Shown here: in pieces, positions 15,765 through 23,988 of the stretch
How positions within the stretch are numbered: position 1 is the stretch's first letter
Layout of the letters: each line of letters begins with the position of its first letter
Source of the DNA: Thiosocius sp942490985
Lineage (GTDB): Bacteria > Pseudomonadota > Gammaproteobacteria > Chromatiales > Chromatiaceae
DNA: 64,000 nt
NCBI GenBank assembly: GCA_942490985.1
Contig: CALNYW010000004.1
Location: forward strand, 62,001-126,000
Reading direction: 5' to 3'
The notes under the pieces: generated by a model
Seen by the model: the letters and a program-made list of their open reading frames with translations, nothing else
Databases searched by the model: none
What the model was told of the DNA's origin: nothing
Translations under genes and position numbers: made by a program

Positions 15765-17792
15765 TTAGGTTTCCTTATGTTGTTTGCGCGCGATCAGTTC
15801 CTGGTCGCAGCGCGGGCAGAATTCGTGTTCACCCGACAGGTAGCCGTGTTTCGGGCAGATCGAAAATGTCGGTGTGATGGTGATGTAGGGCAATGTGAAG
15901 TTCCCCAATGCGCGTTGGATGAGTCGACGGCAGGCATCGGTGCTGGAGACCTGTTCCGGAAGGTAGAGATGCAGCACGGTGCCCCCGGTGTACTTGCGTT
16001 GCAGGTCGTCCTGGCGCTCGAGTGCCTCGAACGGATCCTCGGTAAACCCGACCGGCAGTTGCGAGCTGTTGGTGTAATAGGGTGTTTCGTCGTTGCCCGC
16101 TTGCAAGATATCCGGATATCGTTTGCGGTCCTCACGGGCAAATCGATAGGTTGTCCCTTCTGCGGGGGTCGCTTCCAGGTTGAACAGGTGTCCGGTCTCC
16201 TCCTGATACTCGACCATGCGCGCGCGGACGCGATCGAGCAGCCTGGCGGCGAGTTCGTGCCCCTGTGCTGTGGTGATGTCCTCCCGGTCGGCGGTGAAGT
16301 TGCGGATCAGCTCGTTGATGCCATTGACCCCGATCGTTGAAAAATGATTGCGTAAGGTTCCGAGGTATCGGCGGGTGTAAGGGAACAGGCCCGCATCCAT
16401 GTGGCGTTGGATCACCTTGCGCTTTATTTCCAGGCTGTTTCGCGCCAGATCGAGCAGGTGATCGAGTGCGGCAAGCAGTGCCGGCTCGTCACCCCGGTGA
16501 CGATAGCCCAGGCGTGCGCAGTTGATGGTGACGACGCCGAGTGAGCCGGTCTGTTCTGCCGACCCAAACAGCCCGTTGCCGCGTTTGAGCAATTCGCGCA
16601 GATCGAGTTGCAGGCGGCAGCACATGCTACGGATCATGTTGGGCTTGAGTTCGGAGTTCAGGAAATTCTGGAAGTAGGGCAGCCCGTACTTGGCGGTCAT
16701 GGCGAATAGCCGTTCGGCGTTTTCGCTGTGCCATGGGAAATCCGGCGTGATGTTGTAGGTCGGGATTGGGAACGTGAAGATGCGTCCCTTGGCATCGCCC
16801 TCGGTCATGACCTCGATGTACGCCTGGTTGATCTGATCCATCTCGGGTTGCAGTTCGCCGTAGGTAAACGACATCTCCTCACCGGCGATAATCGGTACCT
16901 GGTCGCGCAGGTCTTCCGGACACACCCAATCGAATGTCAGGTTGGTGAAAGGCGTCTGGGTACCCCAACGTGACGGTACATTCAGGTTATAGATCAGCTC
17001 CTGGATGCACTGTTTGACGTCGGCATAGCGCAGCCGGTCGTTGCGCACGAACGGCGCCATATAGGTGTCGAAAGAGCTGAAAGCCTGTGCGCCGGCCCAC
17101 TCGTTCTGCAGGGTGCCGAGGAAATTCACGATTTGACCGACCGCCGACGACAAATGCCTTGGCGGCCCTGCCTCAACCTTGCCAGCGACGTCGTTGAGGC
17201 CTTCATGCAACAGCGTTCGCAAAGACCAGCCGGCGCAATAGCCCGCCAACATGTCGAGGTCGTGGATATGGATGTCGCCTTCGCGGTGCGCCTCGCCAAT
17301 CTCGGGCGGATAGATGTGCGACAGCCAATAGTTGGCGATCATCTTGCCTGAGGTGTTCAGAATGAGTCCGCCCAGTGAATAGCCCTGGTTGGCATTGGCG
17401 TTGACCCGCCAGTCGGCGCGGTCGAGATACTCGTTCACCGAACGGCTCACATCGACCAGGGTGCTGCGGTCGTGGCGCATGCGCCGATGCTGGTCGCGGT
17501 AGCTGATATAGGCCCGCGCAGTGGCGAGGTAATTCGCGGTGATCAAGGTCTGCTCGACGACATCCTGCACCCGCTCGATCTCCGGGGCGGTCTCGCCATT
17601 TCGACTATGGGTCAGCACCCGGATGACCTGCGCAGTCAGGCGCGTCGCCTCATCACCATCGAATTCTCCGCTGGCTTGGCCGGCGCGTCGGATCGCTGAA
17701 GCGATACGGCTGCTGTCGAACATGACCTCGGTGCCGTCCCGGCGCCGGATCCGGGCGGGAAGATGGGCGACCTGCGGGGCATGGGCGGGCAT
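15765..17792 (-). CDS. nrdD: Class III anaerobic ribonucleoside-triphosphate reductase, main subunit
   Basis: The 675-residue protein begins with an ATP-cone (about 10-105), followed by the ten-stranded reductase barrel with YCAGW (C185) and SMCCRLQL (C391/C392) as candidate active-site cysteines, and NVPSRWGTQTPFTN. It ends with a zinc ribbon (C646, H649, C659, C662) and stops 13 residues later. The usual glycyl-radical loop that follows the ribbon is missing here and is encoded by the next ORF. The enzyme makes dNTPs without oxygen. NrdR-like and FNR-like sites precede it. Confidence 0.92.
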   Translation of the reverse strand: MPAHAPQVAHLPARIRRRDGTEVMFDSSRIASAIRRAGQASGEFDGDEATRLTAQVIRVLTHSRNGETAPEIERVQDVVEQTLITANYLATARAYISYRDQHRRMRHDRSTLVDVSRSVNEYLDRADWRVNANANQGYSLGGLILNTSGKMIANYWLSHIYPPEIGEAHREGDIHIHDLDMLAGYCAGWSLRTLLHEGLNDVAGKVEAGPPRHLSSAVGQIVNFLGTLQNEWAGAQAFSSFDTYMAPFVRNDRLRYADVKQCIQELIYNLNVPSRWGTQTPFTNLTFDWVCPEDLRDQVPIIAGEEMSFTYGELQPEMDQINQAYIEVMTEGDAKGRIFTFPIPTYNITPDFPWHSENAERLFAMTAKYGLPYFQNFLNSELKPNMIRSMCCRLQLDLRELLKRGNGLFGSAEQTGSLGVVTINCARLGYRHRGDEPALLAALDHLLDLARNSLEIKRKVIQRHMDAGLFPYTRRYLGTLRNHFSTIGVNGINELIRNFTADREDITTAQGHELAARLLDRVRARMVEYQEETGHLFNLEATPAEGTTYRFAREDRKRYPDILQAGNDETPYYTNSSQLPVGFTEDPFEALERQDDLQRKYTGGTVLHLYLPEQVSSTDACRRLIQRALGNFTLPYITITPTFSICPKHGYLSGEHEFCPRCDQELIARKQHKET

Positions 17793-17819
17793 GACTGGTT
17801 TACCTGGGAAATGGCTGAT

Positions 17820-17866
17820 GCACTATATGTAGTAGTACACCAGCTGGGAGGCACAAGATATTGGCA
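17820..17866 (-). promoter_or_regulatory. Pair of NrdR-like boxes upstream of nrdD
   Basis: Two 16-base sites, 17820-17835 (GCACTATATGTAGTAG) and 17851-17866 (GCACAAGATATTGGCA), start 31 bases apart, about three helical turns. The first agrees with the NrdR consensus ACACWATATNTWGTGT at 13 positions, the second at 11. NrdR normally represses ribonucleotide reductase genes through such tandem boxes. The nrdR gene itself begins at 63810. Confidence 0.75.
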
Positions 17867-17876
17867 TATAGCCTTA

Positions 17877-17890
17877 TTGACTTGTGTCAA
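17877..17890. promoter_or_regulatory. FNR/Anr-like palindrome upstream of nrdD
   Basis: TTGAC-TTGT-GTCAA is a perfect palindrome that differs from the FNR consensus TTGAT-N4-ATCAA at one base per half. It lies just upstream of the NrdR-like boxes, a fitting place for activation of the anaerobic reductase at low oxygen. No matching -10 could be fixed with confidence. Confidence 0.55.
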
Positions 17891-18004
17891 AGAACCCGGG
17901 TTTAGAACGATTTCGATCTGGCGTGCGGTTGAGATGGCACCAAAACGGGGCGGCCATCCGGCCGGTCGGGAAAACAGCCGAGATAATTCGCAGGCGCCGC
18001 CTGC

Positions 18005-18463
18005 TCAGCGGTTTCGGCGGGCCCGCTTGCGCACCTGGTAGGCGGCTACCGCCCGCATGATCGCTGAGAAAGGCACAGCCTCGAGCGACCCGAAGCGCCC
18101 CTCGGCCGTGGTCAAGGCGGCATCGATGTCTTCGACCGTTGCTGTTTCCGGGCTGTTTTCGGAGAGCACGCCCAGCAAGCCGCGCATCCCGCCGACTTGA
18201 AGTCTGATCGCCTTGCCGTGCGGCAATAGCTTTCTTTCTTCCTCGGTGCGCAGGGCGAATCGCGCCTGCTCGCGGAGCAGTTCGAGCCAAGCCAGGCAGC
18301 GCTGCTGGCTTGCGACGTCGCGGCAGTGCACGCCTTCGCGCTCGGCGATGCAGAATCGTTCGGCCTGGCTACAGCCACAGGCGTTGGTCAGGACACTCTT
18401 TTCGAACGCACAGTAGACGTCGTTGACTTCGTGGTAGGTTTTTCGAAAAGCATCCTGGTCCAT
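18005..18463 (-). CDS. Cysteine-rich conserved hypothetical protein
   Basis: The 152-residue protein has six cysteines in its first 60 residues (YC, NACGC, RFC, VHC, QRC), suggestive of metal or Fe-S binding, followed by a helical, basic C-terminus. There is no signal peptide, so it should be cytoplasmic. It lies 11 bases behind hslR on the same strand and is probably co-transcribed with grxC and hslR. I recognise the pattern as an uncharacterised gammaproteobacterial family but cannot assign a function. Confidence 0.6.
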   Translation of the reverse strand: MDQDAFRKTYHEVNDVYCAFEKSVLTNACGCSQAERFCIAEREGVHCRDVASQQRCLAWLELLREQARFALRTEEERKLLPHGKAIRLQVGGMRGLLGVLSENSPETATVEDIDAALTTAEGRFGSLEAVPFSAIMRAVAAYQVRKRARRNR

Positions 18464-18474
18464 CTGCCGGGGCC

Positions 18475-18852
18475 TCAGCCGCGCGAGTCTTTAAAACGAT
18501 GAATCAGTCGCCGGTCGCGCTTGTTCGGTTTTGAGGGCGTTTGCAACGGTTGAGCCAGGCGCGCGGCACGTCGTTCGTGCAACAGCGCCTCGCGACGTTG
18601 CCGGCTCTCCATTGTTTCGCTGTAGAAGGCCTGGGCCTCGCTCGCTGGACGCCGTTGACGCGGCAATTCGACGATCTCGATATGCCACTCCAGCCCGCCC
18701 TTATTGATCGCCAGTTGGCTGCCGACACGTACCGCTTTGCCGGGCTTTGCACGTTGACCGTTTAAGTGTACGCGACCGCCCTCCACGGCTTCGGCCGCGA
18801 GGGGACGGGTCTTGTAAAACCGGGCAGCCCACAGCCACTTGTCCAGCCGCAT
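18475..18852 (-). CDS. hslR: S4-domain ribosome-associated heat shock protein Hsp15
   Basis: The 125-residue protein opens with an S4 RNA-binding domain (MRLDKWLWAARFYKTR, then GGRVHLNGQRAKPGKAV) and ends in a long basic tail, as in E. coli Hsp15. Hsp15 binds free 50S subunits carrying stalled peptidyl-tRNA and helps recycle them. It sits between grxC (11 bases upstream) and the cysteine-rich gene on the same strand. Confidence 0.9.
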   Translation of the reverse strand: MRLDKWLWAARFYKTRPLAAEAVEGGRVHLNGQRAKPGKAVRVGSQLAINKGGLEWHIEIVELPRQRRPASEAQAFYSETMESRQRREALLHERRAARLAQPLQTPSKPNKRDRRLIHRFKDSRG

Positions 18853-18863
18853 GTCAGCGGGGA

Positions 18864-19181
18864 TTAGGTAGGGGCATCTTCTGATGCGTCGTAGGTGTGC
18901 GCGGCGTCGTCCGGCATGGTGTGCGGAGTCAGGCCGAGCAGCGGGTCGAGGCGTCCCATCGTATCGAGCTCTGCCATGTCGTCGTAGCCCCCTACGTGCG
19001 TGTCACCAATGAAGATCTGCGGCACCGTGCGTCGATTACTTCGCTCGAGCATTTCGGTCATCAGTGTCTGGTCGATATCGATCCGTCTTTCCTCCCATTG
19101 CATACCCTTGCGCTGCAGAAGCATTTTCGCGCGCACGCAGTACGGACACATGGCGGTCGAATAAATCACGATATCCGGCAT
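18864..19181 (-). CDS. grxC: Glutaredoxin 3
   Basis: A dithiol glutaredoxin with active site C12-P-Y-C15 and the cis-proline region TVPQIFIG followed by HVGGYDD. It reduces protein disulfides with glutathione. The core is the usual 83 or so residues; about 20 extra, acidic residues follow at the C-terminus. AGGAG lies eight bases before the ATG. It heads a likely operon with hslR and the cysteine-rich gene. Confidence 0.92.
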   Translation of the reverse strand: MPDIVIYSTAMCPYCVRAKMLLQRKGMQWEERRIDIDQTLMTEMLERSNRRTVPQIFIGDTHVGGYDDMAELDTMGRLDPLLGLTPHTMPDDAAHTYDASEDAPT

Positions 19182-19192
19182 GATCGTCTCCT

Positions 19193-19206
19193 TTGATAAT
19201 TGTCAA
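19193..19206. promoter_or_regulatory. FNR-like palindrome before grxC
   Basis: TTGAT-AATT-GTCAA matches the FNR consensus at nine of ten positions. It sits only 12-25 bases before the grxC start, so it would overlap the transcript start and suggests repression, or it may serve the divergent pepN gene. Sequence match only. Confidence 0.3.
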
Positions 19207-19327
19207 TGCATGTTATCAATCCGGACGGGTCGGCGTAAGTAAGGGGATTCACCCACTGGAAAGACGGTAGGCGTGGTTTCTGGGCGTCGATATCATGCCT
19301 GCTTCGACGCTAATACGAGATCGCGTG

Positions 19328-21961
19328 ATGAAAGACGCCGCCCCCAAAGCGATTCAGTTGCAGGACTATCAGCCCCCCGCGTTCCTGATCGAGGACGTCG
19401 ATCTGCTGTTCAGGCTCCACGACACGGGCACGCGGGTGGTCTCGCGCCTGACGATACGGCGAAACCCGACCTGCGCGGCCCAATCCCTGCGCCTCGACGG
19501 CGAGGGTCTGGAGCCCGTTTGGCTGCGTCTCGATGGGAACGAGTTGTCGGCCGACCGCTACACGATCGATGAAACCGGTCTGACCCTACACCAGGTGCCG
19601 GAGGCATTCGTTTTCGAAAGCGAGGTAATCATCGCGCCGGAAAAAAACACCGCCTTGGAAGGGGTGTATCGATCAGCCGGCATGTTCTGCAGCCAATGCG
19701 AACCGGAAGGCTTTCGCAAGATCACCTGGTATCTCGACCGTCCGGACGTCATGGCACGTTTCGTCGTGCGTATCGAGGCCGACCAGGCCGCCTACCCGGT
19801 ACTGCTGTCCAACGGCAATCCGCGCGAGTCTGGTGAACTGCCCGAGGGTCGCCACTATGCGGTCTGGGAAGACCCACACCCCAAACCGAGTTACCTGTTC
19901 GCGTTGGTCGCGGGTGATCTGCGCCACGTTGAAGACACCCATACCACGCCGTCCGGACGGCAGGTCTGTCTGCGCGTCTATGTCGAGCCGGAAAACATCG
20001 ATCGCTGCGCGCACGCGATGCGTTCGCTGATCAACGCAATGCGCTGGGACGAACAAAAATACGGTCGTGAATACGATCTGGATGTCTACAACATCGTTGC
20101 GGTCAACGACTTCAACATGGGCGCCATGGAGAACAAGGGACTCAACATCTTCAATTCGAAGTATGTGTTGGCCCGCTCGGATACCGCCACCGATCAGGAC
20201 TATCTTGGTATCGAGGGCGTCATCGCGCACGAATACTTCCATAACTGGACCGGCAACCGGATTACCTGTCGTGACTGGTTTCAGCTCTCATTGAAAGAGG
20301 GCTTCACGGTATTTCGTGACCAGGAATTTTCCGCAGACATGGGCGCGCGGGGCGTCAAGCGCATCGACGATGTTCGCCTGCTGCGTGCGCACCAGTTTGC
20401 CGAAGACGCCGGGCCCATGGCCCACCCGATCCGTCCCGATGCCTACATCGAGATCAATAATTTCTACACGGTCACGGTGTATGAGAAAGGCGCCGAGGTC
20501 GTTCGGATGCAGGCAAACCTGCTGGGCCCGAAAACCTTCCGAGCGGCGACCGACCGCTATTTTGATCGCCATGACGGACAGGCGGTGACGACGGAAGACT
20601 TTGTCGCCTGCATGGCAGACGCGTCGAACCTCGATCTGAGCCAGATGCAGCATTGGTACGATTATGCAGGTACGCCGGAGGTGGCGGTGTCCGGGGCTTA
20701 TGACGCTGATAAGCAACGCTATGTGTTGGAAATGAAGCAAACCGTGCCCGATACACCCGGGCAGACGGATAAACCGCCATTGCTGATTCCGATCGTCACC
20801 GGACTGGTTGGCCACGACGGCGCGGACCTGGTTGTACAGCTGGAGGGTGAAGCATCGCCTGCGTCCCAGCACACGCTGAAACTGACTCGACCAAAACAAC
20901 GTTTTGTATTCGATGGCGTCAGCGAAGCGCCTGTGCCGTCACTGCTGCGGAACTTCAGTGCGCCGGTAAAACTGTCGTTCGATTACAGCGATCAGGAACT
21001 GATGTTCCTGATGGCCAACGACCCTGATGGTTTCAACCGCTGGGATGCCGCACAGACGCTGACGCGACGCTCGCTGCTGGCGATGGTCGAGCAGCGGCAG
21101 CGGGGTCATTCGATGCGCGTTACGGATGATTTGCTCCAGGCGTTTGCTGATGCACTGTCCGCAGAAGGGGTCGAACCCGCGCTGACCGCCGAGGTGCTAG
21201 GGCTGCCGGCTGTCGGCTATCTCGGTGATTTCATGGATACGGTCGATATCGACGGGCTGCACGCTGCGCGCGAGACACTACGGCAGGCGGTTGGCGAACA
21301 TCTGTTCGACGACATGCTGGCGCGTTTCCATGCGCTCGATGATGACGCGCCCTACGCGCCTTCGCCGGCCGCGATCGGGCGGCGCAGCCTGAAGAGTCGC
21401 CTGTTGGGCTTTCTGATCGCGGCCGATGAGAACGTCGGTGTCGGGTTGTGCGAAGCGCAATATGCCAAGCAGCACAACATGACCGATGTCATGGCGGCGA
21501 TGAGTCTGCTGGCCGATACCGGCTCGGCGGCTGCCAAGACCGTGCTCAATGACTTCGAGCGCCGATGGGGCAGCGACCCGCTGGTAATGGATAAGTGGTT
21601 CGCGGTGCAGGCGACATCCAGTCAACCCGACACGCTGGACCGGGTCAGGGCATTGATGGCGCATGCAGCGTTCTCGATGAGCAATCCGAACAAAGTACGC
21701 GCGCTGATTGGTGCCTTTGCCAATGCCAACCCATTGCGCTTTCACGCCGCCGACGGCAACGGCTACCGCTTTCTCGGTGAGCAGGTGTTGACACTGGATG
21801 AGAAGAATCCCCAGATCGCCGCGCGGCTGTTGCGAGCCATATCCCGGTGGCGTCGTTATGACGAGCCGCGACAAGTGCTGATGCGCGCGGTACTTGAACA
21901 GATTGCGGCGGCCAAGGTTTCCAAGGACGTCTATGAAATCGCGTCGAAGAGTCTGGACTGA
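19328..21961 (+). CDS. pepN: Aminopeptidase N (M1 family)
   Basis: An 877-residue zinc aminopeptidase of the PepN type. It has the substrate-binding GAMEN motif (NMGAMENKGLN) and the zinc site HEYFHNWTGNR with the downstream glutamate in SLKEGFTVF. PepN removes N-terminal residues from cytoplasmic peptides. I chose the ATG at 19328 because the following residues (LQDYQPPAFLIEDVDL) align with the start of other PepN proteins; an upstream ATG at 19295 would add 11 residues with no known counterpart. Confidence 0.95.
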   Translation: MKDAAPKAIQLQDYQPPAFLIEDVDLLFRLHDTGTRVVSRLTIRRNPTCAAQSLRLDGEGLEPVWLRLDGNELSADRYTIDETGLTLHQVPEAFVFESEVIIAPEKNTALEGVYRSAGMFCSQCEPEGFRKITWYLDRPDVMARFVVRIEADQAAYPVLLSNGNPRESGELPEGRHYAVWEDPHPKPSYLFALVAGDLRHVEDTHTTPSGRQVCLRVYVEPENIDRCAHAMRSLINAMRWDEQKYGREYDLDVYNIVAVNDFNMGAMENKGLNIFNSKYVLARSDTATDQDYLGIEGVIAHEYFHNWTGNRITCRDWFQLSLKEGFTVFRDQEFSADMGARGVKRIDDVRLLRAHQFAEDAGPMAHPIRPDAYIEINNFYTVTVYEKGAEVVRMQANLLGPKTFRAATDRYFDRHDGQAVTTEDFVACMADASNLDLSQMQHWYDYAGTPEVAVSGAYDADKQRYVLEMKQTVPDTPGQTDKPPLLIPIVTGLVGHDGADLVVQLEGEASPASQHTLKLTRPKQRFVFDGVSEAPVPSLLRNFSAPVKLSFDYSDQELMFLMANDPDGFNRWDAAQTLTRRSLLAMVEQRQRGHSMRVTDDLLQAFADALSAEGVEPALTAEVLGLPAVGYLGDFMDTVDIDGLHAARETLRQAVGEHLFDDMLARFHALDDDAPYAPSPAAIGRRSLKSRLLGFLIAADENVGVGLCEAQYAKQHNMTDVMAAMSLLADTGSAAAKTVLNDFERRWGSDPLVMDKWFAVQATSSQPDTLDRVRALMAHAAFSMSNPNKVRALIGAFANANPLRFHAADGNGYRFLGEQVLTLDEKNPQIAARLLRAISRWRRYDEPRQVLMRAVLEQIAAAKVSKDVYEIASKSLD

Positions 21962-22054
21962 GCCGTTCTCGGGTCACCGACAAGGCTGTCAGGGGGAACC
22001 CCTGTCGGCGCGTGTGCACGCGGACCGCAAAACGTAACGAAACAAGGAAACATC

Positions 22055-22876
22055 ATGACCGACCCCGTCGTGCTGCTGGTTGATAATGGTTCGAGGCGCG
22101 CCCAGGCGACCCTGAACCTGCGCCGGATTGCCGAACAGATCAGCGAGACCGCTGGGCGCATGGTTCACCCGGTATCGTTGCAACATGCCGATCGGGTCCG
22201 TGCGCAGGCACTCGATGGACGGGCGGCGAATATCCTGACCCCGTTCCTGCGTGAGCAACTGGCGACAGGCCATCGCCAGTTTGTCATTCTGCCGCTGTTT
22301 TTTGGTGTCAGTCGTGCGCTCACATCGTTCATCCCGGAGCAGGTCGCTTTGCTTCGTGAGGAGTTTGGCGACTTTCAGGTAGAACAGGCCGATGTGCTGT
22401 GTCCATTGCCGCAAGGCGAACCCATGCTGGTCGATATCCTCGCCGACAATGTTCGTCAGGCTATGCCACACCCACAACGCATTGTGGTCGTCGATCACGG
22501 ATCACCCATTCCTGAGGTAACAGCTGTGCGTCGCTGGCTGGCGTCGGCGCTGGCCGATCGATTTGAGTCAGGGGTCGTTGTCAGCGAGGCGGTCATGGAG
22601 CGTCGCGAGGGCAGCAGCTATGACTTTAATGGTCAGTTGCTCGAAGACATCTTGCAAGACCTGTCCGGTAAGGTCGTGCTGTCGATGCTGTTCCTTTCAC
22701 CGGGGCGACATGCGGGCGAGGGTGGCGATATTGCCGAGATCTGCCTCGCTGCAGAATCGGCAAACCAGGATCTCACCGTGACGGCGGCTCCGCTCGTCGG
22801 TGAGCACCCGAGACTGATAGCGGTGCTCAGCCAGCGTTTGGCGGCCGCGCTCGCCAGCTTGTCAGCGGTTGCCTGA
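22055..22876 (+). CDS. CbiX/SirB-type sirohydrochlorin chelatase-like protein
   Basis: The 273-residue protein consists of two CbiX-like halves. The second keeps the metal-binding histidine in VVVDHGSPIPE; in the first the matching segment reads VDNGS, so that site is probably inactive. Such enzymes put iron or cobalt into sirohydrochlorin. The host has a CysG that can do the iron step itself, so this copy may serve cobalamin or be a paralogue. It stands alone behind pepN. Confidence 0.72.
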   Translation: MTDPVVLLVDNGSRRAQATLNLRRIAEQISETAGRMVHPVSLQHADRVRAQALDGRAANILTPFLREQLATGHRQFVILPLFFGVSRALTSFIPEQVALLREEFGDFQVEQADVLCPLPQGEPMLVDILADNVRQAMPHPQRIVVVDHGSPIPEVTAVRRWLASALADRFESGVVVSEAVMERREGSSYDFNGQLLEDILQDLSGKVVLSMLFLSPGRHAGEGGDIAEICLAAESANQDLTVTAAPLVGEHPRLIAVLSQRLAAALASLSAVA

Positions 22877-22916
22877 TGGCAGCGACCAGCAGAGGCTGGT
22901 TGCCGGGTCCGCGTTG

Positions 22917-23456
22917 TCAGTTGAGTTGGCGTCGCGTCACCACCATCTGCTCGCTCGGATTGACGCTGAGCAGATTCAGGCAGTCATCGGCGCTCGCCGA
23001 GTATTTGGTCAAGTCGCCGATGTGACAATTGCGTGCCGCGAACACCTCGACCGATGACACCTCATCACAGGTGATGCCGCGGAAGGTGACTTCCTGGTAC
23101 TGCGACTTTGTCGGTTTGATATAGGAATAACCGCGACTGACCGTCTCGAATGGGATGGTGCCGCCTTTGTAGGCGGTGAAGCGCAACACCAAGGTGCGGA
23201 TCTGGGCCGGCAGGTCGTTCTGCATCCGCAGACCGATACGGCAGCCGTTCGCCAGGCTTTGTCGCTTTTCCAGGGTCAGAACGGCTTTCCCTTCGGCCTT
23301 GGCGGCGGCCTCCTCGAACAGGACCCAGGTTCCGTTCGCGCGCAGGATCACTTTCTGCCCGTCTTCCATGGTGGCGATGACCGATTCGGCATGGGCGGTC
23401 ACGGCGACGGCGAACACGAGAAACAGGGCGGCGAGCCAAGTGTGGCGGATTAGCAT
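22917..23456 (-). CDS. Exported hypothetical protein
   Basis: A 179-residue protein with a clear signal peptide (MLIRHTWLAALFLVFAVAVT, cleavage after AHA). The mature part begins with a motif resembling MEDGQKVILRANGTW, which I have seen in small periplasmic proteins of unknown function, and has three to four cysteines. The ATG at 23456 has GGAG six bases upstream, favouring it over the TTG at 23474. It converges with cbiX. Confidence 0.65.
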   Translation of the reverse strand: MLIRHTWLAALFLVFAVAVTAHAESVIATMEDGQKVILRANGTWVLFEEAAAKAEGKAVLTLEKRQSLANGCRIGLRMQNDLPAQIRTLVLRFTAYKGGTIPFETVSRGYSYIKPTKSQYQEVTFRGITCDEVSSVEVFAARNCHIGDLTKYSASADDCLNLLSVNPSEQMVVTRRQLN

Positions 23457-23562
23457 GTCGGGCTCCAACGGCAAAGATGGGCGTTATGGTCGCATGAACC
23501 GGCGGGTGGGTTGAACCTTGCGGTTGTTGCGAGCGGACGGGACCGATCTGCGGCGGTTCGCG

Positions 23563-23934
23563 TCACCCGTATTTGTAGTGCTTGACGTCGCGGCGCCCCG
23601 TTTGGGTTTGGGCGCGGCGGAGCGTCCGCTGCATGATGATGCCTTCGACCTGCCAATCGAGGCCCTGCAGCATGATTTCCGGATACAGGTCATTCAGCGC
23701 GACCAGGCGCTCGCCGCGATCGTCCTTGAGGTACTGACGGAACCAGCGGACGCCCTCGACCAGCGCCATGATGTACATCCCGTGCTGACACCAGTCCGAT
23801 GGTTCGATCACCACGATGCTGGCGTCGGGGAACTCCGGTTCCATGCTGTTGCCGATGACTTGCAGGGCGAAGGGTTCGGAGCTGCTGCAGCTGCCTAAAG
23901 GGTCGCTGCTTGGAGGCTTTTGCGTCTGGGTCAC
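23563..23934 (-). CDS. Stand-alone S24/LexA-like fold protein without DNA-binding domain
   Basis: The 123-residue protein is the C-terminal domain type of LexA and phage repressors, with the catalytic serine motif VIGNSMEPEF. There is no helix-turn-helix. The lysine that normally completes the Ser-Lys dyad (VKRL) appears replaced by arginine (WFRQYL), so peptidase activity is doubtful. It is divergent from the ABC exporter, 54 bases away. Role unknown. Confidence 0.7.
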   Translation of the reverse strand: MTQTQKPPSSDPLGSCSSSEPFALQVIGNSMEPEFPDASIVVIEPSDWCQHGMYIMALVEGVRWFRQYLKDDRGERLVALNDLYPEIMLQGLDWQVEGIIMQRTLRRAQTQTGRRDVKHYKYG

Positions 23935-23988
23935 TCTGATAAGCTCTAAAGTTGTTAATGGGCAATTTCTAATCTGGAAAAGCGTAGC

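Noticed and set aside
15764..15767. Selenocysteine or stop read-through joining nrdD to the glycyl ORF
   Set aside because: The nrdD stop is TAA, not TGA, and the small ORF lies in a different frame with its own ATG one base later, so simple read-through cannot fuse them.
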